NCBI GenBank assembly: GCA_903853185.1
Contig: CAINSX010000132.1
Span: forward strand, 1 to 5,857
Direction: 5' to 3'
Origin: an uncultured Opitutia bacterium
GTDB lineage: Bacteria; Verrucomicrobiota; Verrucomicrobiia; Opitutales; UBA953
DNA: 5,857 bases
Under the pieces are notes generated by a model, which saw only the letters and a program-made list of their open reading frames with translations, was not told where the DNA came from and searched no databases. Shown here piece after piece: positions 1 through 5,798 of this stretch. Numbering within the stretch: position 1 is the first letter of the stretch; the number at the start of each line of letters is the position of its first letter. The position numbers and the translations under genes are program-made.

Positions 1-67
1 CGGCGCTGAGGAAGCTGCGGCGCGTCAGGCGCTCGCGCCATTCGGAAGGAGAGAGTTCGAAGTCCAT
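1..67 (-). CDS. N-terminus of a Tat-exported DUF1501-type protein (partial, runs off left edge)
   Basis: Only the first 22 codons are present. The protein starts MDFELSPSEWRERLTRRSFL and the gene leaves the window at base 1. Residues 15-20 (T-R-R-S-F-L) fit the twin-arginine signal core (S/T-R-R-x-F-L), so the product is expected to cross the membrane folded, by the Tat system. Its start lies 5 bases past the stop of the PSD1-family gene on the same strand, so the two are almost certainly co-transcribed. In Planctomycetota and Verrucomicrobiota the gene directly after a PSCyt1/PSCyt2/PSD1 gene is usually a DUF1501 protein (sulfatase/alkaline-phosphatase-like fold) with just such an RR leader. 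The DUF1501 call therefore rests on neighbour context plus signal type; the diagnostic domain is outside the window. Another Tat-exported oxidoreductase is the main alternative. There is no Shine-Dalgarno before the ATG, so reinitiation after the upstream stop is plausible. Confidence 0.7.
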   Translation of the reverse strand, partial: MDFELSPSEWRERLTRRSFLSA

Positions 68-72
68 GGGGT

Positions 73-2577
73 TCAGTCGCGGGTGACGGCGGCGTCGAGG
101 TTATAGAGGGCGAGGCAGGTGGCGGTGAGCGCCGCGTGTTCCGCGGCGGGGATCGTGCCGTCACGCGGGCTCTCGCCGATGGCGAGGAGCGCTTCGGCGG
201 CGTTAGGGTTGGTGAGGTTGTAGACGGCGCGCTGGTTCGCGAGCATCCTGGCGAGGAGGGCGGGCTCCTGGCCGGCGGGCTGGCGGCCGAGCACGAGGGC
301 GAAGGCGCGGGCGAGGCGGGCCTCGTCGGTGGCCTGTTCCTTGGTCACACGTTGGGCGAGCATGCGGGCGGCTTCGACCCAGGTGGGGTCGTTGAGCATC
401 GTGAGCGCGTGCAGCGGCGAGGACGTGATCGCGGTGCGCACGCGGCAGGTCTGGCGCGCGGAGCTGTCGAACATGTTCACCGGCGCGATGGTGCGGCGCC
501 AGAAGGTGTAGAGCGAACGGCGGTAGAGGTCGGGGCCTTTCGACTGCGGGTAGGTGAAGTCGCGTTCCTTGGTGATCGCGAGGCTCTCCCACGGGCTGTC
601 CGGGAGATACGGGTAGACCGGCACGCCGCCGACCTTCTCATTGAGCAGGCCGCTGGAGCGCAGGGCGACGTCGCGGAGGAGGAGCGAAGGCAGGCGCAGG
701 CGCGGGGCGTGAGCGAGGAGCTTGTTCTCGGGGTCCTTCTGGAGGTGCTCCTTGGTGACGTGGCTCGACTGGCGGTAGGTCTTGCTGGTGACGATGATCT
801 TCTGGAGGGCCTTGGTCTTCCAGCCGGACTCGCGGAACTCGACCGAGAGCCAGTCGAGCAGCCCTTGGTGCGTCGGGCGGTCGCTCTGCACACCGAGGTC
901 CTCGGAGGTGCGCACGATGCCCTTGCCGAAGAGCTGCTGCCACTGGCGGTTGACCTGCACGCGGGCGGTCAGCGGGTGCTCGGGGCGGAAGAGCCACTGC
1001 GCGAGGCCGAGGCGGTTCTTCGGGGCGTCCTTCGGCAGCGGCGGGAGGAAGCCCGGCGCGTCGAAGGCGACCTTGTCCTTCTTCGAGAGGTAGGCGCCGC
1101 GGTCGAGGATGTTCGTGTCACGCGGCATGTCGTCGGACATCACCATCACGCGCGGCAGGACGTCGCCACGGTAGCCGTCGAGCAGCATCTTGGCACGGTC
1201 GATCTTCTGCACCGCGGCGATCTTCTTCCGGTCCTCGGTGAAGACGTTCTTGTTGTAATGCTCGCGGAGCTTCTTGGTCTCGGCCGCGGTGCGCTTCTTC
1301 TCCGGCGCGAGCAGGGCCTCGAGCTCCTTGGGCAGCATGCCCTTGTCCTTGGTCGGCTTCGCGAGCCAGGCTTCGAAGGCCTTCGTCTGATGGACGAAGA
1401 AGTCCTTGTTCAGCGCGTCGAAGTCGGCCTGCAGCTTGGCGAGTTCGGCGGCCTGTTCCGGCGAGGGGGCCTCGACGACCGTGGTATCGAGGCGGAAGCG
1501 GCTGCGGCCGCCGGTCTGCGTGGCGCCGCCGCTCGGGGTGCCGCGTTCCTTCACGTGATTGAACGCGTCCATCCACTGGTAGTAGTCCTTCTGCGTGATC
1601 GGGTCGTATTTGTGGTCGTGGCACTGGGCGCAGGCGACCGTGAGGCCGAGCCAGGTGGTCGTGGTGCTCTCGACGCGGTCGAAGAGGCTGACGTAGCGCT
1701 GCTCCTCGGCGATGTTGCCGCCTTCGCCGTTGAGGATGTGGTTACGGTTGAAGGCCGTGGCGATCTTCTGGTCGAGTGTCGCGTCCGGGAGCAGGTCGCC
1801 CGCGAGCATCTCGGTGCTGAGCTGGTCGAACGGCTTGTCGGCGTTGAGGGCCTTCACCAACCAGTCGCGCCAGATCCACTGGAAGGTGTCGCCGTCCTGC
1901 TGGAAGCCGTTGCTGTCGGCGTAGCGCGAGGCGTCGAGCCACGGAAGCGCCATGCGTTCGCCGTAGTGAGGGGACGCCATCAGGCGGTCGACCTGCTTCT
2001 CATAGGCGTCGGGGCTCGCGTCGGCGAGGAACACGGCGGTCTCCTCGGGCGTGGGCGGCAGGCCGGTGAGGTCGAGCGAGAGGCGGCGGAGCAACGTGGC
2101 CTTGGGGGCTTCGGGCGAAAGCGTGAGGCCGGCCTTGGTCAGCTTCTCGACCACGAAGGCGTCGACGGGATTCTGCTCGCCGTTGGCGGGCAGGGTGGGG
2201 CGGACCGGCGTGACGAACGCCCAGTGTCCTTTGTACTCGGCGCCTTCGGCGATCCAGCGCTGGAGGATCTCCTTCTGGGCAGCGGTGACCGTGCGGTGGG
2301 AATCCGGCGGGGGCATGACCTCCTCCGAGTCCTTGGAGAAGAGCCGCTTCACCAGCTCGCTCGCTTCGGCGTCGCCGGGCACGAAGGCTTTTTTCTGCAA
2401 CGCCACTTCACGGACATCGAGACGGAGCTTGGCCTTGCGCTTGTTGCCGTCGGGGCCGTGGCAGTAGAAGCAGTTCTCCGAAAGGATCGGGCGGACGTCC
2501 TCGTTGTAGTCGAGCTTGGCGCCGAAGGTGGGCAGGGCGACGACGAGCGCGGCGAGGAGGGGGCTGAACCGGGGCAT
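73..2577 (-). CDS. PSCyt1-PSCyt2-PSD1 family secreted cytochrome-like protein
   Basis: This 834-residue protein has the domain order of the planctomycete/verrucomicrobial cytochrome-like family. Residues 1-20 form a Sec signal peptide (hydrophobic LLAALVVALP, probable cleavage after FGA). Residues about 23-115 are PSCyt1, with heme motif CFYCH at 36-40, a later MPP at 88-90 that may hold the distal Met ligand, and a closing W-I-x-x-G-A. H-W-A-F follows at 118-121. Residues about 136-340 are PSCyt2, ending in a second CxxCH (CAQCH, 316-320) within the family signature CHDHKYDPI. A charged, probably helical linker (about 370-500) leads to PSD1 (about 515-790), with the typical HPLTARV, VNRQW and LDWL segments. 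The C-terminal ALYNLDAAVTRD matches the usual family ending, so the gene is intact and of normal size. The start is chosen because it gives a clean signal peptide; no Shine-Dalgarno precedes it. The biochemical role is not established. The family often lies near sulfatase and glycoside-degradation genes, but none is seen here. Covalent heme and a periplasmic location are inferred from the motifs. Confidence 0.93.
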   Translation of the reverse strand: MPRFSPLLAALVVALPTFGAKLDYNEDVRPILSENCFYCHGPDGNKRKAKLRLDVREVALQKKAFVPGDAEASELVKRLFSKDSEEVMPPPDSHRTVTAAQKEILQRWIAEGAEYKGHWAFVTPVRPTLPANGEQNPVDAFVVEKLTKAGLTLSPEAPKATLLRRLSLDLTGLPPTPEETAVFLADASPDAYEKQVDRLMASPHYGERMALPWLDASRYADSNGFQQDGDTFQWIWRDWLVKALNADKPFDQLSTEMLAGDLLPDATLDQKIATAFNRNHILNGEGGNIAEEQRYVSLFDRVESTTTTWLGLTVACAQCHDHKYDPITQKDYYQWMDAFNHVKERGTPSGGATQTGGRSRFRLDTTVVEAPSPEQAAELAKLQADFDALNKDFFVHQTKAFEAWLAKPTKDKGMLPKELEALLAPEKKRTAAETKKLREHYNKNVFTEDRKKIAAVQKIDRAKMLLDGYRGDVLPRVMVMSDDMPRDTNILDRGAYLSKKDKVAFDAPGFLPPLPKDAPKNRLGLAQWLFRPEHPLTARVQVNRQWQQLFGKGIVRTSEDLGVQSDRPTHQGLLDWLSVEFRESGWKTKALQKIIVTSKTYRQSSHVTKEHLQKDPENKLLAHAPRLRLPSLLLRDVALRSSGLLNEKVGGVPVYPYLPDSPWESLAITKERDFTYPQSKGPDLYRRSLYTFWRRTIAPVNMFDSSARQTCRVRTAITSSPLHALTMLNDPTWVEAARMLAQRVTKEQATDEARLARAFALVLGRQPAGQEPALLARMLANQRAVYNLTNPNAAEALLAIGESPRDGTIPAAEHAALTATCLALYNLDAAVTRD

Positions 2578-2821
2578 GGGGTAATTTTAACAGGAGGAGC
2601 CCGCCGGGGGAATGGTCGGGGGTAAAGGGCGAGTTGTAGAATACAACCACCGCTGGGTCTGGCATTAGCATCTTTGAGACAGCCTCCGTGATGGGTGGTT
2701 TCAATCTCCGATTGGGGGTGCCTTTGCTCGGTGGCGAAATCCCGCACTTAATCGGTGGAAACGGATACTGGGGCTTGGTTTGGGGTTGCTGGAAAGCCCA
2801 CCCTTGTTGTCATTCCGGGCA
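2578..2821. promoter_or_regulatory. Divergent intergenic region between the PSD1 gene and the permease gene
   Basis: These 244 bases separate two genes read away from each other, so promoters for both transcription units should lie here. The region is less GC-rich than its neighbours. It holds a palindrome at 2633-2647 (separate entry), a 7-bp inverted repeat AACCACC (2645-2651) / GGTGGTT (2694-2700), and a direct repeat TCGGTGG (2728-2734 and 2752-2758). Weak promoter-like hexamers for the permease can be paired (TTGCTC at 2724-2729 with CTTAAT at 2747-2752, 17-base spacing), but they match the consensus poorly. An A/T-rich stretch, TTAAAATTA on the minus strand, lies just upstream of the PSD1 ATG, as in leaders that work without a Shine-Dalgarno. 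No credible gene is visible here. That promoters lie here follows from gene orientation; their exact positions are not settled. Confidence 0.5.
2633..2647. promoter_or_regulatory. Perfect palindrome with -10-like hexamers on both strands
   Basis: GTTGTA-GAA-TACAAC is a perfect 6-bp inverted repeat around a 3-base centre. On the plus strand it contains TAGAAT (2637-2642), five of six matches to the sigma-70 -10 box, directly preceded by TG. On the minus strand the same bases read TATTCT (2638-2643), four of six matches. Neither strand has a convincing -35 box at 16-18 bases. It lies about 60 bases upstream of the PSD1 ATG and 175 bases upstream of the permease GTG. It may be a symmetric divergent promoter core or a small operator; chance is also possible for a repeat of this length. 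Confidence 0.3.
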
Positions 2822-3943
2822 GTGCGCATCCTTGACCGCTATATCCTCGCCGAATGGGCCAAGGTCTTCGCCCTTTCGATGCTGAGCTTCATGGGATTGC
2901 TGCTGCTTTCCGAGGGGTACAACTGGATTCCTGACTTCCTGAGCTGGGGTGCCTCGGTCGGTACCATCTTGGGCTACCTTTTCCTCAGCGTCGTCAAGAA
3001 CCTGTCGATGCTGATCCCGATTTCCCTGCTGATCTCCGTCATCTTCGTCCTCGCGAGCATGAACCGGAACCAGGAGATCTCGGCGGCCCGCGCGGCCGGC
3101 ATTGGCATGTGGCGGCTGACGGCTCCGCTTTGGGCGATCGGATTCCTGCTGGCCGGCCTCTTGGCCCTCCTCAACGCGGTGCTCGTGCCGGATGCCTTGG
3201 AGGCGCAGAACAGCCTCGTCGAGGAAGCCCAGTTCACCGCGCTCAAATCCAAGGGCGGCGCGACCATTCCGAAAGGGCAGGCCTATTCGGTGTCCTTCGA
3301 GAATACCAAAGAGCATCGGCTCTGGCTGATTTCCACCCTCGGTCTGGCCACGGGCCAGGCGTTCGAGGTCATCGTGCACTCCTTCGACAAGCAGAACCGC
3401 GAGGTACGCTGCGTGACGGCCCGCTTCGCCGAATTCCGTAAGACCGCTCTCGGCTGGCGCTGGACTTTCCGCGAAGGCCGCGACCTACGCTTCGATCCGG
3501 ACACGGGTTCGCTGATCGCCCAACCGCGCTTCAAGGAACTGACGCTACCGGATTACGACGACGACCCTGAGGTGATGTTCTATTCTACAAAGGAGCCGGA
3601 CACGCTTTCCCTGCGCGAGGTCGGTCGCTTCGTCGATCAAGCTGGCTCCAATCCCGGCGGACCGAACGCCGCCTACGCGATGCGTTATCATTCGATCATG
3701 TCTGCGCCGGTCATCTGTCTGGTCGTCGTCGCCGTCGCCATCCCGTTCTCGGTCCGCCCCGGACGCATCAGCCCGATGGTGGGCGTTGCCAAGACCTTCG
3801 GCCTTTTCCTCGCCTTCTACTTTCTCTCCTCGTTCTGCTCCGCCTTCGGCGAGAGCGGTGCTTTGCCGCCGATGATCGCGGCCTGGATCCCCGCCGTGCT
3901 CGCCGCGGTCTGGGTCATCCCGAAGTTGAGGTCTGTCAACTAA
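2822..3943 (+). CDS. LptF/LptG (YjgP/YjgQ) family permease
   Basis: This is an inner-membrane permease of the type that works with the LptB ATPase to extract lipopolysaccharide and pass it to the periplasmic Lpt bridge. From GTG 2822 it has 373 residues and begins MRILDRYILAEW, the classic N-terminus of this family. That is why this start is preferred over the in-frame TTG at 2780, which would add 14 unrelated residues. Segments in order: TM1 about 13-30, TM2 about 48-79, a cytosolic coupling stretch with E-I-S-A-A-R-A-A-G (85-93) that in homologues contacts LptB, TM3 about 99-120, a periplasmic beta-jellyroll-like domain about 140-285, then TM4 293-311, TM5 319-341 and TM6 348-367. The topology is complete. 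LDRYI near the start and L-P-P-M-I-A-A near the end lean towards LptG, but LptF cannot be excluded, so no symbol is given. No partner permease or LptB gene is in the window. The next gene starts 3 bases after its stop. Confidence 0.9.
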   Translation: MRILDRYILAEWAKVFALSMLSFMGLLLLSEGYNWIPDFLSWGASVGTILGYLFLSVVKNLSMLIPISLLISVIFVLASMNRNQEISAARAAGIGMWRLTAPLWAIGFLLAGLLALLNAVLVPDALEAQNSLVEEAQFTALKSKGGATIPKGQAYSVSFENTKEHRLWLISTLGLATGQAFEVIVHSFDKQNREVRCVTARFAEFRKTALGWRWTFREGRDLRFDPDTGSLIAQPRFKELTLPDYDDDPEVMFYSTKEPDTLSLREVGRFVDQAGSNPGGPNAAYAMRYHSIMSAPVICLVVVAVAIPFSVRPGRISPMVGVAKTFGLFLAFYFLSSFCSAFGESGALPPMIAAWIPAVLAAVWVIPKLRSVN

Positions 3944-3946
3944 TCC

Positions 3947-5101
3947 ATGCTTAGAGCTATTCGTATCCGCCCCGGACGTCCCGTGCGCGCACTCCGGGGT
4001 CACCCCTGGGCCTTCCTCGGCGAAGTCGAGTTCGTCGGCGAGCCGCCGGTCGACGGCGATTGCGTCGAACTGACCGACCTCAAGGGCCGCTGCCTCGGCG
4101 CAGGCCTCTGGAACGGGAAGTCGCAGATCGCCTGGCGTCGCTACTCGCGCCGTCCGATCACCCTCGATGGCCCGTTGCTTGAAGAACTCGTCACGGCCTC
4201 CGTCAACCGCCGCGGGGGCAAGTCGGTCTGCCGTCTCATCTGGTCCGAGGCCGACAGCCTGCCGGGCCTAGTGGTCGACCGCTATAACGATCTCATCACG
4301 ATCCAGGCCCTGACCTGCGGCATGGATCGCCGTCTGGCCACGATCATCGACGTGCTGCAGCGCCTGCTGCAGCCGCGCGAGATCGTCCTCCGCAACGACG
4401 CCTCGACGCGCAAGCTCGAGGGCCTGCGTCAGGAAATCCGCACGGTCTCGGGCAAGCCGCTCGAGCCTTCCTGGATGGAAGTCGGCGGCGTGCAGGTGCT
4501 CATCGACCTCATGGGCGGACAGAAGACCGGCACCTATCTCGACCAGCTTGATCAGCATCAGAACGTCGCGAAGCTCGCCAAGGGCCGCCGCGTGCTCGAC
4601 GCCTTCTGCAACCAGGGCGGCTTCGGTCTCGCCTGCGCCAAGGCCGGTGCTACCAGCGTGCTCGGCCTCGACCAGTCCGAGGACGCTATCGCCGCCGCCC
4701 GCTCGGCTGCCGAACGCAACGGTCTCAGCGCTTCATTCGAAGTCGCCAACGTCTTTGACTGGTTCACGGAACACCGCGAAGCTTCCTTCGACCTCATCAT
4801 CCTCGACCCGCCGCCCTTCGCGCGCAGCAAAGACGCCGTCGACGGCGCCCTCCGCGGTTACAAGGAGCTGAACCTCCGCGCGCTCCGCCTACTCGCCCCG
4901 GGTGGCATCCTGGCCACCTATTCCTGTTCGCACCGCGTCTCGGAAGAGATGTACCTCGAGGTCATTGAGGACGCCGCTTCGGATGCTCGCCGCGAGGCCG
5001 TCGTCCTGGAACGCACGTCCCAGCCGGCGGACCACCCGGTGCTGCTGAACTTCCCCGAGAGCCGTTATCTCAAGGGCTTCATCATCGAGATTCGGGCTTA
5101 A
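3947..5101 (+). CDS. rlmI: RlmI-like class I SAM-dependent 23S rRNA m5C methyltransferase
   Basis: This 384-residue protein matches the COG1092 family along its whole length (E. coli RlmI, which makes m5C1962 in 23S rRNA, has 396 residues). Residues about 3-70 form the PUA RNA-binding domain (RPGRPVRALRGHPWAF). A central alpha/beta domain with SLPGLVVDRY (104-113) follows. The Rossmann methyltransferase domain starts near 180 with the family signature GGQKTGTYLDQ (190-200). SAM-binding motif I is VLDAFCNQGGFG (216-227), an acidic residue for the SAM ribose is probably D242, and motif IV is DPPPF (287-291). The SCSH motif (326-329) supplies the likely catalytic C327. The ending ADHPVL...YLKGF (361-378) is also typical. 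It begins 3 bases after the permease stop, which suggests translational coupling; only a weak GAGG lies about 15 bases upstream. The family and rRNA-methyltransferase activity are strongly supported. The exact target base is inferred from RlmI, and a paralogue with another site is possible. Confidence 0.9.
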   Translation: MLRAIRIRPGRPVRALRGHPWAFLGEVEFVGEPPVDGDCVELTDLKGRCLGAGLWNGKSQIAWRRYSRRPITLDGPLLEELVTASVNRRGGKSVCRLIWSEADSLPGLVVDRYNDLITIQALTCGMDRRLATIIDVLQRLLQPREIVLRNDASTRKLEGLRQEIRTVSGKPLEPSWMEVGGVQVLIDLMGGQKTGTYLDQLDQHQNVAKLAKGRRVLDAFCNQGGFGLACAKAGATSVLGLDQSEDAIAAARSAAERNGLSASFEVANVFDWFTEHREASFDLIILDPPPFARSKDAVDGALRGYKELNLRALRLLAPGGILATYSCSHRVSEEMYLEVIEDAASDARREAVVLERTSQPADHPVLLNFPESRYLKGFIIEIRA

Positions 5102-5131
5102 CTCCCGGGCTGCTTCCGCTTTCATCGCGCC

Positions 5132-5734
5132 ATGATCGTCTCCCTCCGCGGCAAACTCATCGAAGCCGGCGTCCTGCGCGTCGTCATCGAGTCGTCGGGC
5201 GTGGGCTACGAGGTCAACGTGCCCGTCACGACCGCGGAGCGCCTGCCGAAGCTCGGTGCCGAAGTCTTCCTGCTCGTCCATCACGTCTTCCGCGAAGACG
5301 GCCAGGCCCTCTACGGCTTCGCCGTCGCCGAGGAGCGCGAGTTCTTCAAGCTGCTCGTCGAAAAGGTCTCCGGCGTCGGCCCCAAGATGGCGCTCAATAT
5401 CTTAAGCCGCCTCGCGTTGCCGATCCTGCGCGACGCGATCCTGCGTGGGGATGTCGCGCTGCTTTCCCAGTGCCCGGGCATCGGTAAGAAGACCGCCGAG
5501 CGACTCGTCATGGAGCTCAAGGATAAGGTCGGACTCGATGGTCCTGGCTCCGCGCCTGCCGCCGCCGCATCCATCGTCTCCGCCCAACCTACGCCTGCGA
5601 CGGATGCCGTCGCCGCGCTTATTGCGCTCGGCTTCAAGCCCGTCGACGCCGACAAGGGCGTGCGCACCGCGCTCACGAAGCTCGGCGCCGGCGCGACCGC
5701 TGATCAGTTGGTGAAAGCGGCGCTCGGGCGCTGA
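5132..5734 (+). CDS. ruvA: Holliday junction branch migration protein RuvA
   Basis: RuvA binds four-way DNA junctions as a tetramer and loads the RuvB motor for branch migration in recombination and fork repair. The protein has 200 residues (E. coli 203). Domain I (1-62) carries LRGKLIE, SGVGYEVNVP and HVFREDGQALYGF. Its acidic-pin residues E55 and D56 fall at the same positions as in E. coli, where they help separate strands at the crossover. Domain II (about 63-135) has two helix-hairpin-helix motifs, VSGVGPKMAL (79-88) and CPGIGKKTAERL (114-125). A flexible Ala/Pro/Ser linker (about 136-157) leads to the RuvB-binding domain III (158-200; DAVAALIALGFKP). All core motifs are intact. It follows the methyltransferase gene by 30 bases on the same strand and probably shares its transcript. 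ruvB and ruvC are not in the window. No Shine-Dalgarno is visible before the ATG, but the MIVSLRG start is fixed by family alignment. Confidence 0.97.
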   Translation: MIVSLRGKLIEAGVLRVVIESSGVGYEVNVPVTTAERLPKLGAEVFLLVHHVFREDGQALYGFAVAEEREFFKLLVEKVSGVGPKMALNILSRLALPILRDAILRGDVALLSQCPGIGKKTAERLVMELKDKVGLDGPGSAPAAAASIVSAQPTPATDAVAALIALGFKPVDADKGVRTALTKLGAGATADQLVKAALGR

Positions 5735-5748
5735 AGCGCACGAAGCGA

Positions 5749-5785
5749 GGGGACATGTGGGCACGGGGACACGTGGGCACGGGGA
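5749..5785. repeat. Tandem 16-bp repeat, about 2.3 copies
   Basis: GGGGACATGTGGGCAC (5749-5764) is followed at once by GGGGACACGTGGGCAC (5765-5780), then by the first five bases of a third copy (GGGGA, 5781-5785). The two full copies differ by one base (T5756 versus C5772). Each has a palindromic or near-palindromic core (ACATGT in the first; CACGTG in the second). The array starts 15 bases after the ruvA stop and is unlike the surrounding coding DNA. It could be a remnant of a dispersed intergenic repeat family, a protein-binding array or local slippage; the sequence alone does not decide. Confidence 0.75.
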
Positions 5786-5798
5786 ATTAACTCAAAGG

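Noticed and set aside
136..2625. Very long open frame (829 codons) on the plus strand opposite the PSD1 gene
   Set aside because: Its translation is low-complexity, rich in E, G, A, V, L and R with no recognisable domain, as expected opposite a high-GC gene. The minus-strand frame has a signal peptide and full family motifs.
2612..2668. Eighteen-codon frame on the plus strand (MVGGKGRVVEYNHRWVWH) behind an AGGAGG at 2592-2597
   Set aside because: The spacing to the ATG is 14 bases, the peptide has no known character, and a frame this short is expected by chance. It would merit another look only if conserved in relatives.
2728..2758. Direct repeat TCGGTGG, 24 bases apart
   Set aside because: Seven bases twice in GC-rich DNA is weak evidence and the flanks do not match; it is noted only in the intergenic entry.
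2688..2885. 65-codon plus-strand frame across the intergenic region into the permease gene
   Set aside because: It overlaps the permease in another frame, has no family features, and mostly exists because stops are rare here.
4548..4871. 107-codon plus-strand frame inside the methyltransferase gene
   Set aside because: A Ser/Arg/Pro-rich shadow of the +1 frame of a high-GC gene; the host frame has all the family motifs.
5720..5750. Possible terminator after ruvA (GCGC-TCGG-GCGC and nearby GCGC repeats)
   Set aside because: Stems are only about 4 bp and no T-run follows, and the sequence lies within the last codons of ruvA.
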